DNA from: Dermacoccus nishinomiyaensis | Lineage (GTDB): Bacteria > Actinomycetota > Actinomycetes > Actinomycetales > Dermatophilaceae | Direction of reading: 5' to 3' | NCBI RefSeq assembly: GCF_900447535.1 | Contig: NZ_UFXX01000001.1 | Coordinates: forward strand, 558,001 to 622,000 | Length of the DNA stretch: 64,000 nt | Shown here: positions 56,874-64,000 of the stretch, one piece after another | How positions within the stretch are numbered: position 1 is the first letter of the stretch | Layout: each line of letters starts with the position of its first letter | The notes under the pieces: generated by a model | Databases searched by the model: none | Told to the model about the DNA's origin: nothing | Seen by the model: the letters and a program-made list of their open reading frames with translations, nothing else | Position numbers and translations under genes: made by a program

Positions 56874-57992
56874 CTAGCGCGCGCCGAGGTGGAGGAACGG
56901 CACGTCGAGTTCGTCGGGCGTCATCGCACCGTGCTGGCCGAGCAGCGTGAGCACGCGGTCGCTCATGACACGCGAGTCGACGTACCCGCGTGCGCTCGTG
57001 ACGGAGACGACGACGTCGCCGAAGCGTCCGGCGGTGGCGGGATCGAGCGCGCCGACCCAGCCGGCGTCGGCGAGCTGTTCGCGGGTGAAGACGTGTCCGT
57101 GCGCGCCGATCTCGGCGCGCCAACGCGACTCGACGTCCGCGAGCGCCCCCGGCTCGACGTACAGGTGCAGCGCGCGCATCTCTCCCCCGACGCGTCGGAC
57201 GCCGTCTCGCAGGTGCGGCGTCGTCGCGATGTCGACGCGCGCGTCGAGGGGGACGTCGACCATGCCGTGGTCGGCGGTCAGCGTGAGAGACGTGCCCGCG
57301 GGGCGCCCGAAGTCGAGGCGCGCCATCGCGTCGTCGAACACGGCGAGCTCGTGCGCCCACTGCGGCGAGCCGACGCCGTGGACGTGGCCGGCCTTGTCGA
57401 TCTCGCCCCAGTAGAGGTAGACGAGTCGGTGACCGCGCCGGGTGGCGGCCAGCGCCGCGTCGACGCGGTCGTCGAGCCCCTCGGCCGGGTAGAACGTCGC
57501 GCCGCGCAGGGCGGCGTTCGTCAGGCCCGAGCCGTCGAAGTAGCCGGGTCCGATCATGGCGGGACGCAGCCCGGCGGCGTCGGCGCGTTCGAACACCGTC
57601 GGGTTCGGTTGCCACGCCTGCGGATTCGGCCCGTCCTTCCACGTCAGCTCGTTGAACACGCGCCCCGTCGCGGGGTCGACGACGAGGTAGCCGGCCAGGC
57701 CGTGCGCACCGGGGGGCAGGCCGGTGCCGAACGTGCCCATCGACGTCGCCGTCGTCGTCGGGAAGCCCGCGGCGAGGGTCTGCATCCGCTCGAGGTGCTC
57801 GCGCAGGAACGGTGCGTGCGCGCTCTGACGGCGCAGCAGCCGCGCGCCCAGCCCGTCGGCGAGGACGACGATCGCCGCGCGCGCCTGCGGCAGCTTGCGC
57901 CCGGCCCCCGCGAACGCGACGGGGTCGAGGCTGCGTGCCACGGACGGCAGCACACCGGCGAGCCCGTCGGCGTCGTAGCGGGGAGCCTTCAT
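56874..57992 (-). CDS. Alkaline phosphatase-superfamily nucleotide pyrophosphatase/phosphodiesterase
   Basis: 372 residues, no signal peptide. AAIVVLADGLGARLLRRQ supplies the first metal Asp; FPTTTATSMGTFGTGLPPG carries the Thr nucleophile; LYWGEIDKAGHVHGVGSPQW and LTADHGMVDVPLD provide the remaining Asp/His ligands. Members hydrolyse phosphodiesters or nucleotides; substrate unknown. ATG 57992 is 8 bp after the DUF5998 stop. Lies between DUF5998 and tdk in a close-packed operon conserved in actinobacteria as far as I recall. Confidence 0.88.
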   Translation of the reverse strand: MKAPRYDADGLAGVLPSVARSLDPVAFAGAGRKLPQARAAIVVLADGLGARLLRRQSAHAPFLREHLERMQTLAAGFPTTTATSMGTFGTGLPPGAHGLAGYLVVDPATGRVFNELTWKDGPNPQAWQPNPTVFERADAAGLRPAMIGPGYFDGSGLTNAALRGATFYPAEGLDDRVDAALAATRRGHRLVYLYWGEIDKAGHVHGVGSPQWAHELAVFDDAMARLDFGRPAGTSLTLTADHGMVDVPLDARVDIATTPHLRDGVRRVGGEMRALHLYVEPGALADVESRWRAEIGAHGHVFTREQLADAGWVGALDPATAGRFGDVVVSVTSARGYVDSRVMSDRVLTLLGQHGAMTPDELDVPFLHLGAR

Positions 57993-58000
57993 CGCGGGCG

Positions 58001-58603
58001 TCAGCGGGCCGCGGAGCCGACGACGGCCGACAGGGCGTGAGCGAACGTCATCGCCTGCTGCAGGTGACCCTCTCCCTCGGCGTCGGCGGAGATGCGTAGG
58101 CTGATGTCGTCGCCGGTGATCGTGCCGTCGTAGCCGTGGTCGGCGTCGCAGTTCGGGTCGCCGCACGTCGCGGGCAGCAGGTCGATGCGGCTGATCGTGC
58201 CCCAGCCGATCGTCAGCGTCACCTCGCGCCCGAGGCTGCCGGAGCGGTAGCGCTCCGGGGAAGTGACGACGTGCGTCAGCGTCACGCCGCGCACGAACGA
58301 CAGCGCGACCGTCTCCGACGTCGCCGTCACGGCCTGACGCGTCGAGCGCACACCCCCGGCGGCTGAGTCGTCGTGGTCGTCGGCGTGAACGATGACGAGC
58401 TTCGTCGGCGTCAGCACGAGCACCGTGATGTGACGCAGCAGTTCGTCCTGCTCGAAGGTCGTCTCCACGTGCACGAGGTGCTGGCGCACCTCGTCACCGG
58501 CGAGCGCGGTGGCCACGACGTCGCGCACGAGCGCGGGAAAATAGCCAGCCTCGTCGATGGCACGAGCGAGGTCGTCGGGAAGGTTCTGAGCCATGCCTGC
58601 CAT
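58001..58603 (-). CDS. DUF5998 family protein
   Basis: About 200 residues, soluble, of the actinobacterial DUF5998 family with unknown function. Conserved parts: LARAIDEAGYFPALVRDVVA, HLVHVETTFEQDELLRHITV, LTPTKLVIVHADDH and LPATCGDPNCDADHGYDGTI, where two Cys residues and a His suggest a metal site. Start uncertain among ATGs at 58606, 58603 and 58594; AGGA at suitable distance favours 58603. Upstream neighbour is the Pat-like gene, downstream the phosphodiesterase. Confidence 0.85.
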   Translation of the reverse strand: MAGMAQNLPDDLARAIDEAGYFPALVRDVVATALAGDEVRQHLVHVETTFEQDELLRHITVLVLTPTKLVIVHADDHDDSAAGGVRSTRQAVTATSETVALSFVRGVTLTHVVTSPERYRSGSLGREVTLTIGWGTISRIDLLPATCGDPNCDADHGYDGTITGDDISLRISADAEGEGHLQQAMTFAHALSAVVGSAAR

Positions 58604-58644
58604 CATCCCATCCTGCGGCCCGCGCTCGCCTCTGGAGGGCGACC

Positions 58645-61317
58645 TCACGTCATGGCCCGTCGGCCCGAGTCCTGACGCAGCGACGCGGGCGCCAGCGTGA
58701 TGCGCGCGCCGAGGACGTCGAGGCCGCCGGGGTGCGTGCTCACCGGGTTGAGTTCGAGGTGGGCGATCTCGGGGTTCTCGTCGGCGAGCACCGACACCCG
58801 CGCCACGAGATCCTCGATGGCGGCGCGGTCGATGCCGCGCCCGCGACTGCCGTCGAGCAGCGGCCACGCCTTGATCGAGCTGACGAGTTCGCTCACGTCA
58901 CCGGTCGTCAGCGGCGGGTTGCGGTAACCGACGTCGTCGAGCAGGTCGGTCGGCGGGCCGGAGACGGAGAACGAGACGACGGGGCCGAACAGCGGATCCT
59001 CGACGCTCGTGACGGAGCAGCCGATGCCGGGGGTCGCCATCTTCTGCACGACGAACTGGTCGGGGCCGTACTCCTCGAGACGCTCCGCGAGCGCCTCGTA
59101 AGCCTCGACGACGGCGAGCGGCGAGCGCAGGTCGGCGCGCAGCGCGCTCGCGACCTGGTGACGCACCTGCGGCGCGATCGACTTGACGACGACGGGGAAG
59201 CCCAGCTCCTCGGCCGCGTCGACCGCCTCCTTGGGCGAGCGCGCCGGAACGGAGGGCCACACCGAGATCCTGGCGAGCGCGAGCAGCTGCGCGGTCTCGT
59301 CGGCGGTGAGCTCCCGCCCGTCGGGCGATTCGGCCATGATCGAGCGCACCATCTCGTGCACGCCCTTGCGGTCGATGCCGAGCGGCGCGACGGGTTCACC
59401 GCGATCGCGCCCGCGCCACTCGGCGTAGTTCGTCGCGGCGGCGAGCGCTCGCACGCCGTCCTCGGGCATCGGGTAGGAAGGCACGATGCGCGTCGAGCCG
59501 TCGGGCGCGGACGCCGACAGGTCGCCGCTCACACCGTCGATGCCGAGGAACGTCGTGACGCAGGGCTTGTCGTACTGCGCGCTGACGGCGGCGACGGTGC
59601 GCGCGACGTCACGCCCGCCCGTGATGAGCGGCGGGATGAAGCTCGCGACGACCGAGTCGACGTTCTCGTCCTCGAACGCGGCGACGAGCGCGTCACGGAA
59701 CGCGTCCTCACTCGCGTCCGCGGCGACGGCGACGGGGCCGCGGGTGACGTCGAGCTTCCAGCTCAGCGCCGCGTCACCGCACAGCGCGCCGAGCGCGTCG
59801 GAGTTGGCGACGACGGCGACGCGCCGCCCCTTCGGCAGCGGCTGGTTGACGACGAGCTGCGCTACGTCGAAGAGTTGGTGGACGTTGCCGACGCGGATGA
59901 CGCCGCTCTGGCGCAGCATCTCGCGGAAGGCACGCGGAGGCGTCCGTGTCTCCCGGACGCGGTGCCCGGGCGGGCGTCCGAACGCGGAGACCTCGGACTT
60001 CACGACGACGACGGGTTTGCGCAGCGCGAGCTGCCGCGCGATACGCGTGAACTTGCGCGGGTTGCCGACCGATTCGAGGTAGAGGCCGACGGCGTGGGTG
60101 TCGTCGTCGTCGATCCAGTACTGCAGGAGGTCGTTGCCGGAGACGTCGATGCGGTTGCCGGCGGAAGCGAAATCGGACAGGCCGAGGCCGCGCCGTCCGG
60201 CGCTCGCGAGCACGGCGATGCCGAGCGCACCGCTCTGCGCGAATAGCCCGAGGTGGCCGGCGGGCGGCATCTCGTAGGCGATGGAGGCGTTGAGGCGCGT
60301 GTCCTCGCGCGTGTTGATGAGCCCGAAACTGTTCGGCCCGACGACGCGCATGCCGTGTCGGCGGGCCAGCGCGAGCAGCTGGGCCTGACGCTCGGCGCCC
60401 TCGGGGCCCGACTCAGCGAACCCGGCGGAGACGACGAGCAGCGCTCGCACGCCCGCGCCGCCGCACTCGGCGACGACGTCGAGCACCTTCGGAGCCGGCA
60501 CGGCGATGACGACGAGGTCGACCGGTTCCCCGATCGCGCTGATCGAGGGCACTGTCGGCAGGCCGTCGATCGTCCCCGCCTCGGGGTGCACGACGTGGAG
60601 CGTGCCGCGGTAGCCGCCCTCGACGAGGTTGGCGAGCACGCGACCGCCGACGGAGCGTCCGTCGCGCGAGACGCCGACGACGGCGATCGACGACGGGTTG
60701 AGCAGCGCACGCACCGACTGCGACTCGGCGCGCTGCTCGCGCGCGAGGCGCACGGCCTGCGACTTCTCGTTGGGCTCGATCTCGAAGCGCACGGAGATGA
60801 CGCCGTCGTCGAAGTTGCGGCTGACGTCGTAGCCGGCCTCGGTGAAGACCTGGATCATCTTGCGGTTCTGCGGCAGCACGTCGGCGACGAACTCGGCGAC
60901 GCCGTTCTCGGCGCCGATCGCCGCGAGATGCTCGAGCATGACGGAGCCGACGCCGCGGCCCTGGAAACTGTCGGCGACGTTGAACGCGACCTCGGCGCTC
61001 GTCGCGTCGCGCCCTCCGAGGCGGTCGTAGCGGCCGATGCCGATGATGTCGTCGCCAACGGTCGCGACGAGGGCGACACGTTCGACGTAGTCGACGTGCG
61101 TGAAGCGGCGCACGTCACGATCGCTCAGGCGCTTGATCGGGGCGAAGAAGCGCAGGTAGATCGATTCCTCGCTCTGCGCGGCGTGGAAGCGGTGGATGCG
61201 TTCGGCGTCGTCGGGGCGGATGGGGCGCACGTGGGCCACCGAACCGTCGCGCAGGACGACGTCGGCCTCCCACTCGCGGGGGTAGTCGGCCGGGATGCTG
61301 GGCTCCACATCGCTCAT
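58645..61317 (-). CDS. GNAT - acyl-CoA synthetase-like fusion (Pat-type protein lysine acetyltransferase)
   Basis: 890 residues. Domains in order: GNAT acetyltransferase (about 25-180; VAFNVADSFQGRGVGSVMLE is the acetyl-CoA motif), CoA-binding Rossmann (about 200-300; IAVVGVSRDGRSVGGRVLAN), succinyl-CoA ligase-like middle (LGLFAQSGALGIAVLASAGR) and ATP-grasp C-terminus (ELGFPVVVKSIAPQVRHQVA). The usual phosphorylated-His motif SHTGALAG of ADP-forming ligases is replaced by GHRVRETRTPP, so ligase activity is doubtful and a sensor plus acetyltransferase role is more likely, as for actinobacterial Pat proteins that acetylate acyl-CoA synthetases. ATG 61317 is preferred over a TTG four codons earlier. 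Confidence 0.88.
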   Translation of the reverse strand: MSDVEPSIPADYPREWEADVVLRDGSVAHVRPIRPDDAERIHRFHAAQSEESIYLRFFAPIKRLSDRDVRRFTHVDYVERVALVATVGDDIIGIGRYDRLGGRDATSAEVAFNVADSFQGRGVGSVMLEHLAAIGAENGVAEFVADVLPQNRKMIQVFTEAGYDVSRNFDDGVISVRFEIEPNEKSQAVRLAREQRAESQSVRALLNPSSIAVVGVSRDGRSVGGRVLANLVEGGYRGTLHVVHPEAGTIDGLPTVPSISAIGEPVDLVVIAVPAPKVLDVVAECGGAGVRALLVVSAGFAESGPEGAERQAQLLALARRHGMRVVGPNSFGLINTREDTRLNASIAYEMPPAGHLGLFAQSGALGIAVLASAGRRGLGLSDFASAGNRIDVSGNDLLQYWIDDDDTHAVGLYLESVGNPRKFTRIARQLALRKPVVVVKSEVSAFGRPPGHRVRETRTPPRAFREMLRQSGVIRVGNVHQLFDVAQLVVNQPLPKGRRVAVVANSDALGALCGDAALSWKLDVTRGPVAVAADASEDAFRDALVAAFEDENVDSVVASFIPPLITGGRDVARTVAAVSAQYDKPCVTTFLGIDGVSGDLSASAPDGSTRIVPSYPMPEDGVRALAAATNYAEWRGRDRGEPVAPLGIDRKGVHEMVRSIMAESPDGRELTADETAQLLALARISVWPSVPARSPKEAVDAAEELGFPVVVKSIAPQVRHQVASALRADLRSPLAVVEAYEALAERLEEYGPDQFVVQKMATPGIGCSVTSVEDPLFGPVVSFSVSGPPTDLLDDVGYRNPPLTTGDVSELVSSIKAWPLLDGSRGRGIDRAAIEDLVARVSVLADENPEIAHLELNPVSTHPGGLDVLGARITLAPASLRQDSGRRAMT

Positions 61318-61329
61318 GTCGTCATTCAA

Positions 61330-62676
61330 TCACCGTGCGCCGACAGCGTGGCGTGACCAGTGCACGCCGTCGTCGGCGGAGGTCCAGATGTCGCCGTCAT
61401 GGCGCGTGACGGCGGCGACGCCGGGCTGGCTCGCCTGCAGGGAGTCGAACCCTCCCGGGCTGGGGCGCGGCGTCGGGGAACCCTCCGTCCACGACGCGCC
61501 GCCGTCCTTGCTCGCGGCGACGGCGATGTCGCTGAGCGATCGCGTCGTGCCGTCGAGGGCTTCGCGTGGGCCGCCGCTGACGGCGACGACGTGTGTCGGA
61601 TCCTTCGCGGCGATCGTCACGTGTCCCTGCGTGGGCAGTGTGAGGTTGCCGGCGCCGACGAGCTGCCACGTCGCGCCGCCGTCGACGCTCGTGACGGTGG
61701 AGTAGCTCGTCGAGCGGGACGTGACGACGGCGTCGCAGACGGCGACCATCCGTGACGTCGCGCCGAGGCCGGTCGCCGCTTCGATCGTCTTGCCGTTGCA
61801 CGCGGGCGGGGTCGACAGCGGCGTGAGGGCGTCGCCCGTGAGTCGCCACGCGCCGGAGGCTTCGCCGCCGCTGCGTTCGGCGTGCGCGAGGACGAGCAGG
61901 TTCTCGCCGGCCGCCGTGATGCCGGCGTCGCTCACCTCGCCGGGCGGCGTGACGCCCGCGACGGCGTCGGTGACAGCGGGCGTGCGGCCGGTGCCGATGC
62001 GGGCGACCTCGAGGCGTCCGGTGCAGCCACCTTGGATGCAGCTCGCGGCGGTGAGGGCGTGGGCCTGGCCGTCGTGAACGGCGACGTCGAGAACGCTGAC
62101 GCCGGGGTGCTGCACCTGCGTGAAGCTGCGACCACCGTCGTGGGTGACCCACAGGTCGGAGCCGAACAGGTACCCGGTGCGCGCGTCGAGGAAGCGCAAG
62201 TCGCTGATCGCGCCGGCGGGTTGGATGAGGGGTTGCGCGTCGCCCTGCGCGGACGACACGTCGGCCTGCGTGAAGGAGTGCACCTGCTGCCAGGTGCCGC
62301 CGCCGTCCTGGGTGCGCAGCAGGGCCGGGCAGTGTGTGCCCGCGCACGTCGTCTGCGCGAGCGCGAACTGGGTTTGGCCGAAGCGCGCTGACAGCGCCCA
62401 CACGATCGACGACGTCGACGCCGGCGTCGCGGCCTGCGCGGTCTCGACGTTCGGCGACGAGCCGGACGACGGCTCGGCCGCCACGCCCCCGCCGACCGGT
62501 TCGCCGGCGCGAACGGTGCTCGTGCCCAACGGATCTCGCACGATGGCACGCGCGCCGTAGATGACCGCAACGACGCCCAGGGCCGCAAGCACGAGCGCGA
62601 GCGCCGCCCGCATGCTCGGCGAGCGGCGCAGTCGATGCCACCGGTCGGCCGTGGACGTGGCGCGCCGTGCCCCCAC
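61330..62676 (-). CDS. Membrane-anchored beta-propeller protein with Asp-box (BNR) repeats
   Basis: 448 residues. One N-terminal membrane helix (MRAALALVLAALGVVAVIYG, residues about 22-41), then an extracytoplasmic domain with repeated Asp boxes: TQDGGGTWQQV, THDGGRSFTQV, SVDGGATWQLV, SKDGGASWTEG and SADDGVHWSRH. The pattern resembles sialidase/YCF48-like propellers, but catalytic sialidase residues are not evident. Likely an outer-surface scaffold or binding protein. Only 12 bp separate it from the acetyltransferase gene downstream. Confidence 0.82.
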   Translation of the reverse strand: MGARRATSTADRWHRLRRSPSMRAALALVLAALGVVAVIYGARAIVRDPLGTSTVRAGEPVGGGVAAEPSSGSSPNVETAQAATPASTSSIVWALSARFGQTQFALAQTTCAGTHCPALLRTQDGGGTWQQVHSFTQADVSSAQGDAQPLIQPAGAISDLRFLDARTGYLFGSDLWVTHDGGRSFTQVQHPGVSVLDVAVHDGQAHALTAASCIQGGCTGRLEVARIGTGRTPAVTDAVAGVTPPGEVSDAGITAAGENLLVLAHAERSGGEASGAWRLTGDALTPLSTPPACNGKTIEAATGLGATSRMVAVCDAVVTSRSTSYSTVTSVDGGATWQLVGAGNLTLPTQGHVTIAAKDPTHVVAVSGGPREALDGTTRSLSDIAVAASKDGGASWTEGSPTPRPSPGGFDSLQASQPGVAAVTRHDGDIWTSADDGVHWSRHAVGAR

Positions 62677-63074
62677 GCCTTCCCCCTCACCGACCTGCCG
62701 GTCCTCGTATGGCCGCCTGCGGGGCCTGGTTCACCCCGTGCGTGCGATGGTCAGCCTACGTCGCTACGCCGACATCGCCGCCCGAGCAACCCGCACCGGG
62801 AACCACGAGGCGTGCTGGCCACGGCGGGCTTTTGGTCAGGCCGGGGGCTCTTGGTCAGGGCGGCACAAGAGCACACATGGGGTGGATACGGGCCCGCGTC
62901 GGCTATGACAGGAGCGGCAGCCATCATCGTGACCACCCGTGCCGCTGATGTCGTAGCTCTCACTACTCCCCGTGAGTCATCGGCCCAGGCGCCGAACGCG
63001 CCGTAGCCGCCACCCGTGCCTTGCGTCACTCCAACCACGATGCCAGGCTCAGGCCATACGCCTCCACCCGCCAA
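62677..63074. other. Intergenic region without a convincing gene (398 bp)
   Basis: Lies upstream of the Asp-box protein and downstream of the mazF remnant. Codon pattern in all frames is poor; a TTG-start frame on the minus strand (62751-63074) lacks support. TTTTGGTCAGG and CTCTTGGTCAGG at about 62829-62860 form a short direct repeat. The promoter of the gene at 62676 should lie here but is not obvious. Confidence 0.5.
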
Positions 63075-63422
63075 TCAGAGGTCGAGATGAAGACGCAGTG
63101 CTGCGTCGAGTTCGAGCATCTGTCGCGCGGAAAGTTGCCCGATCTTTCGACCGAGACGGTCCAGCTAGACGGCTCGTACTTGCTCGGCCTGCGCTTTGGA
63201 ATGACGCTGCAGGCCGCATGAGCCGTCAGGAAGGTCGACCTGGAACGGCCGCGCAACGCTGACGTTCGACGTCACCGGAACGATGGTGACGACACCACGC
63301 TCCACACGCGCTGCGGTGCTGTTGGCCCGATCGTTGCTGACGATGATCGCGGGCCGCCGTTTGTTCACTTCCGAACCCTGCGCAGGGTCGAGGTCGACCA
63401 AGCAGATGTCACCGCGTCGCAT
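63075..63422 (-). pseudogene. mazF: MazF/PemK-type toxin gene broken by a premature stop codon
   Basis: From ATG 63422 the frame reads MRRGDICLVDLDPAQGSEVN, KRRPAIIVSNDRAN and VTIVPVTSNVSVARPFQVDL, the conserved start and core of MazF endoribonucleases. At codon 86 (63165-63167) a TAG follows QAEQVRAV. Reading on in the same frame gives LDRLGRKIGQLSARQMLELD and a normal end at 63075, the usual family length of about 115. A Ser codon (TCG) at the TAG position is usual, so one base change could explain the break. The truncated protein lacks the last helix and should be inactive. The start overlaps the antitoxin gene by 14 bp. Confidence 0.85.
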
Positions 63423-63630
63423 CGTTGAGGCCGTCTCCGGTGACGGTCTCCTGGGCCGCGTCGTTCCCGCTATCAGCCCACTCGGCCCAGGCCGCCTCGT
63501 AGTCCCGCTCGAGGTCGGGGTGCTTGAGGTTCCTCACAGCACGCTGCACAGCCGCCGACCGCGAAGCCAGTCCGTGCTCGGCGGCGCCCAGTGCGCCGCG
63601 TGTGTCTCTATGTCCTAATGCAAAAGACAT
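63409..63630 (-). pseudogene. MazE-like antitoxin remnant with altered N-terminus
   Basis: 73 codons. AEHGLASRSAAVQRAVRNLK and DLERDYEAAWAEWADSGND match the second half of actinobacterial MazE-type ribbon-helix-helix antitoxins that precede this type of mazF. The expected N-terminal strand and first helix (about 20 residues) are missing and replaced by SFALGHRDTRGALG, encoded across a 12-bp inverted repeat. Without the strand, DNA binding should fail. The C-terminal toxin-binding region is intact. Likely decayed along with the toxin. Confidence 0.65.
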
Positions 63631-63637
63631 AGAGACA
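63603..63637. repeat. 12-bp perfect inverted repeat at the 5' end of the antitoxin remnant
   Basis: TGTCTCTATGTC (63603-63614) and its complement (63626-63637) with an 11-base spacer. AT-richer than the surroundings. It may be the old mazEF operator or the scar of the rearrangement that removed the antitoxin's N-terminus. Confidence 0.65.
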
Positions 63638-63763
63638 TGACTGCCACGAGCGCGCTCACGCCCCCGCCGCGTGTCGCGAACCCCCGTCAGCGCGCGGATG
63701 CGCGAGGATGAGCGATGCACCCTGCCCGGGCACCGGGCGTCAGCGAGCTAGTGAGGAAGCGCA

Positions 63764-64000
63764 GTGGCACGCACGAAGAAGCCCGAGATGCCGGACGAGG
63801 ACATCGTCGAGAACATCATCGACATCGATGTCGAGGACGAGATGCGGGCGGCTTTCCTCGAGTACAGCTACTCCGTCATCTACTCGCGTGCCCTTCCCGA
63901 CGCGCGTGACGGGCTCAAGCCGGTGCAGCGGCGCATCCTGTTCTCGATGGACGAACTCGGCCTGACGCCGAACAAGAACCACGTCAAGTCCTCGCGCGTC
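63764..64000 (+). CDS. parC: DNA topoisomerase IV subunit A, N-terminal part (continues beyond window)
   Basis: 79 codons are visible. [20 protein letters not shown] and [20 protein letters not shown] are the N-terminal signature of type IIA topoisomerase A subunits. The tyrosine-rich [18 protein letters not shown] form is characteristic of actinobacterial ParC rather than GyrA (which has DYAMSVIVGRALPDVRDG). The acidic start [19 protein letters not shown] also fits. GTG at 63764 has GAGGAA upstream. The catalytic Tyr lies outside the window. Confidence 0.88.
   Translation, partial: MARTKKPEMPDEDIVENIIDIDVEDEMRAAFLEYSYSVIYSRALPDARDGLKPVQRRILFSMDELGLTPNKNHVKSSRV

Noticed and set aside
62751-63074. 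107-codon minus-strand frame after the mazF remnant
   Set aside because: TTG start, no ribosome site, no similarity to anything I recognise and irregular codon use.
63764-64000. Reading the last gene as gyrA
   Set aside because: The N-terminal sequence [18 protein letters not shown] is the ParC form; actinobacterial GyrA has DYAMSVIVGRALPDVRDG.

Overview
This 64 kb window is chromosomal DNA from a high-GC Gram-positive actinobacterium. The evidence is very GC-rich third codon positions, many GTG starts, ATGA-type overlaps, and a set of actinobacterial marker genes: coproporphyrin-type haem genes hemE/hemY/hemQ/hemH, sepH, the DUF3000-ribonuclease D pair, the DUF4193-dut-DUF3710-OB-fold-DUF3159 block, paired TrkA subunits, and a GNAT/acyl-CoA synthetase fusion. 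A member of the Micrococcales (Dermacoccus-like or a relative) would fit, but I cannot fix the genus from sequence alone. I found no rRNA, tRNA, CRISPR array, prophage or insertion sequence.

Layout. 1-3 kb: 3' end of choline dehydrogenase and a BetT choline transporter. 3-9 kb: hemQ and hemY, a YczE-type membrane protein, an MptB-like mannosyltransferase and hemE. 9-12.4 kb: a decayed GNAT gene, an EamA permease, DUF3000 and ribonuclease D. 12.6-17.6 kb: the fadA-fadB beta-oxidation pair and murA. 17.7-25.9 kb: a complete histidine-utilisation cluster (hutH-hutU-M20 amidohydrolase-hutF-hutI) with a divergent IclR regulator. 26-29 kb: a BetP-type betaine transporter and a glycerophosphodiesterase. 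29-33 kb: a VOC protein, a phosphotransferase-fold protein, dxs and a small conserved protein.

33.3-41 kb is the most accessory-looking stretch. It holds a TPP riboswitch in front of an MFS permease, an unrecognised secreted protein, a Tat-exported M15 peptidase, a B3/4-domain protein, a two-gene operon (acyl-CoA ligase plus PTE-like lactonase) resembling the rhodococcal qsd lactone-catabolism/quorum-quenching operon, and a small ribbon-helix-helix gene coupled to a VOC gene. 41-47 kb: aconitase, a TRAM-domain RNA methyltransferase and the two TrkA proteins. 47-52.7 kb: a compact minus-strand operon including dut, an IMPase and ferrochelatase. 52.8-62.7 kb: sepH, then a minus-strand run with an MFS protein, thymidine kinase, a phosphodiesterase, DUF5998, the Pat-like acetyltransferase and an Asp-box repeat protein. 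63-63.7 kb: a broken mazEF toxin-antitoxin locus. 63.76 kb to the end: start of the topoisomerase IV A subunit.

Functional themes. Osmolyte uptake appears twice (choline oxidation plus betaine import). Haem synthesis is split over three loci that together encode the later steps of the coproporphyrin-dependent branch. The hut cluster uses the formimidoylglutamate deiminase route, with an M20 amidohydrolase where a deformylase is expected. Noteworthy non-coding signals are the TPP riboswitch, a shared palindrome TATCTT(G/T)ACGTCAAGATA in front of both aconitase and a VOC gene, an IclR-site candidate, CRP-like sites, leaderless -10 boxes, and several very long intergenic palindromes, two of which share an identical 16-bp core.
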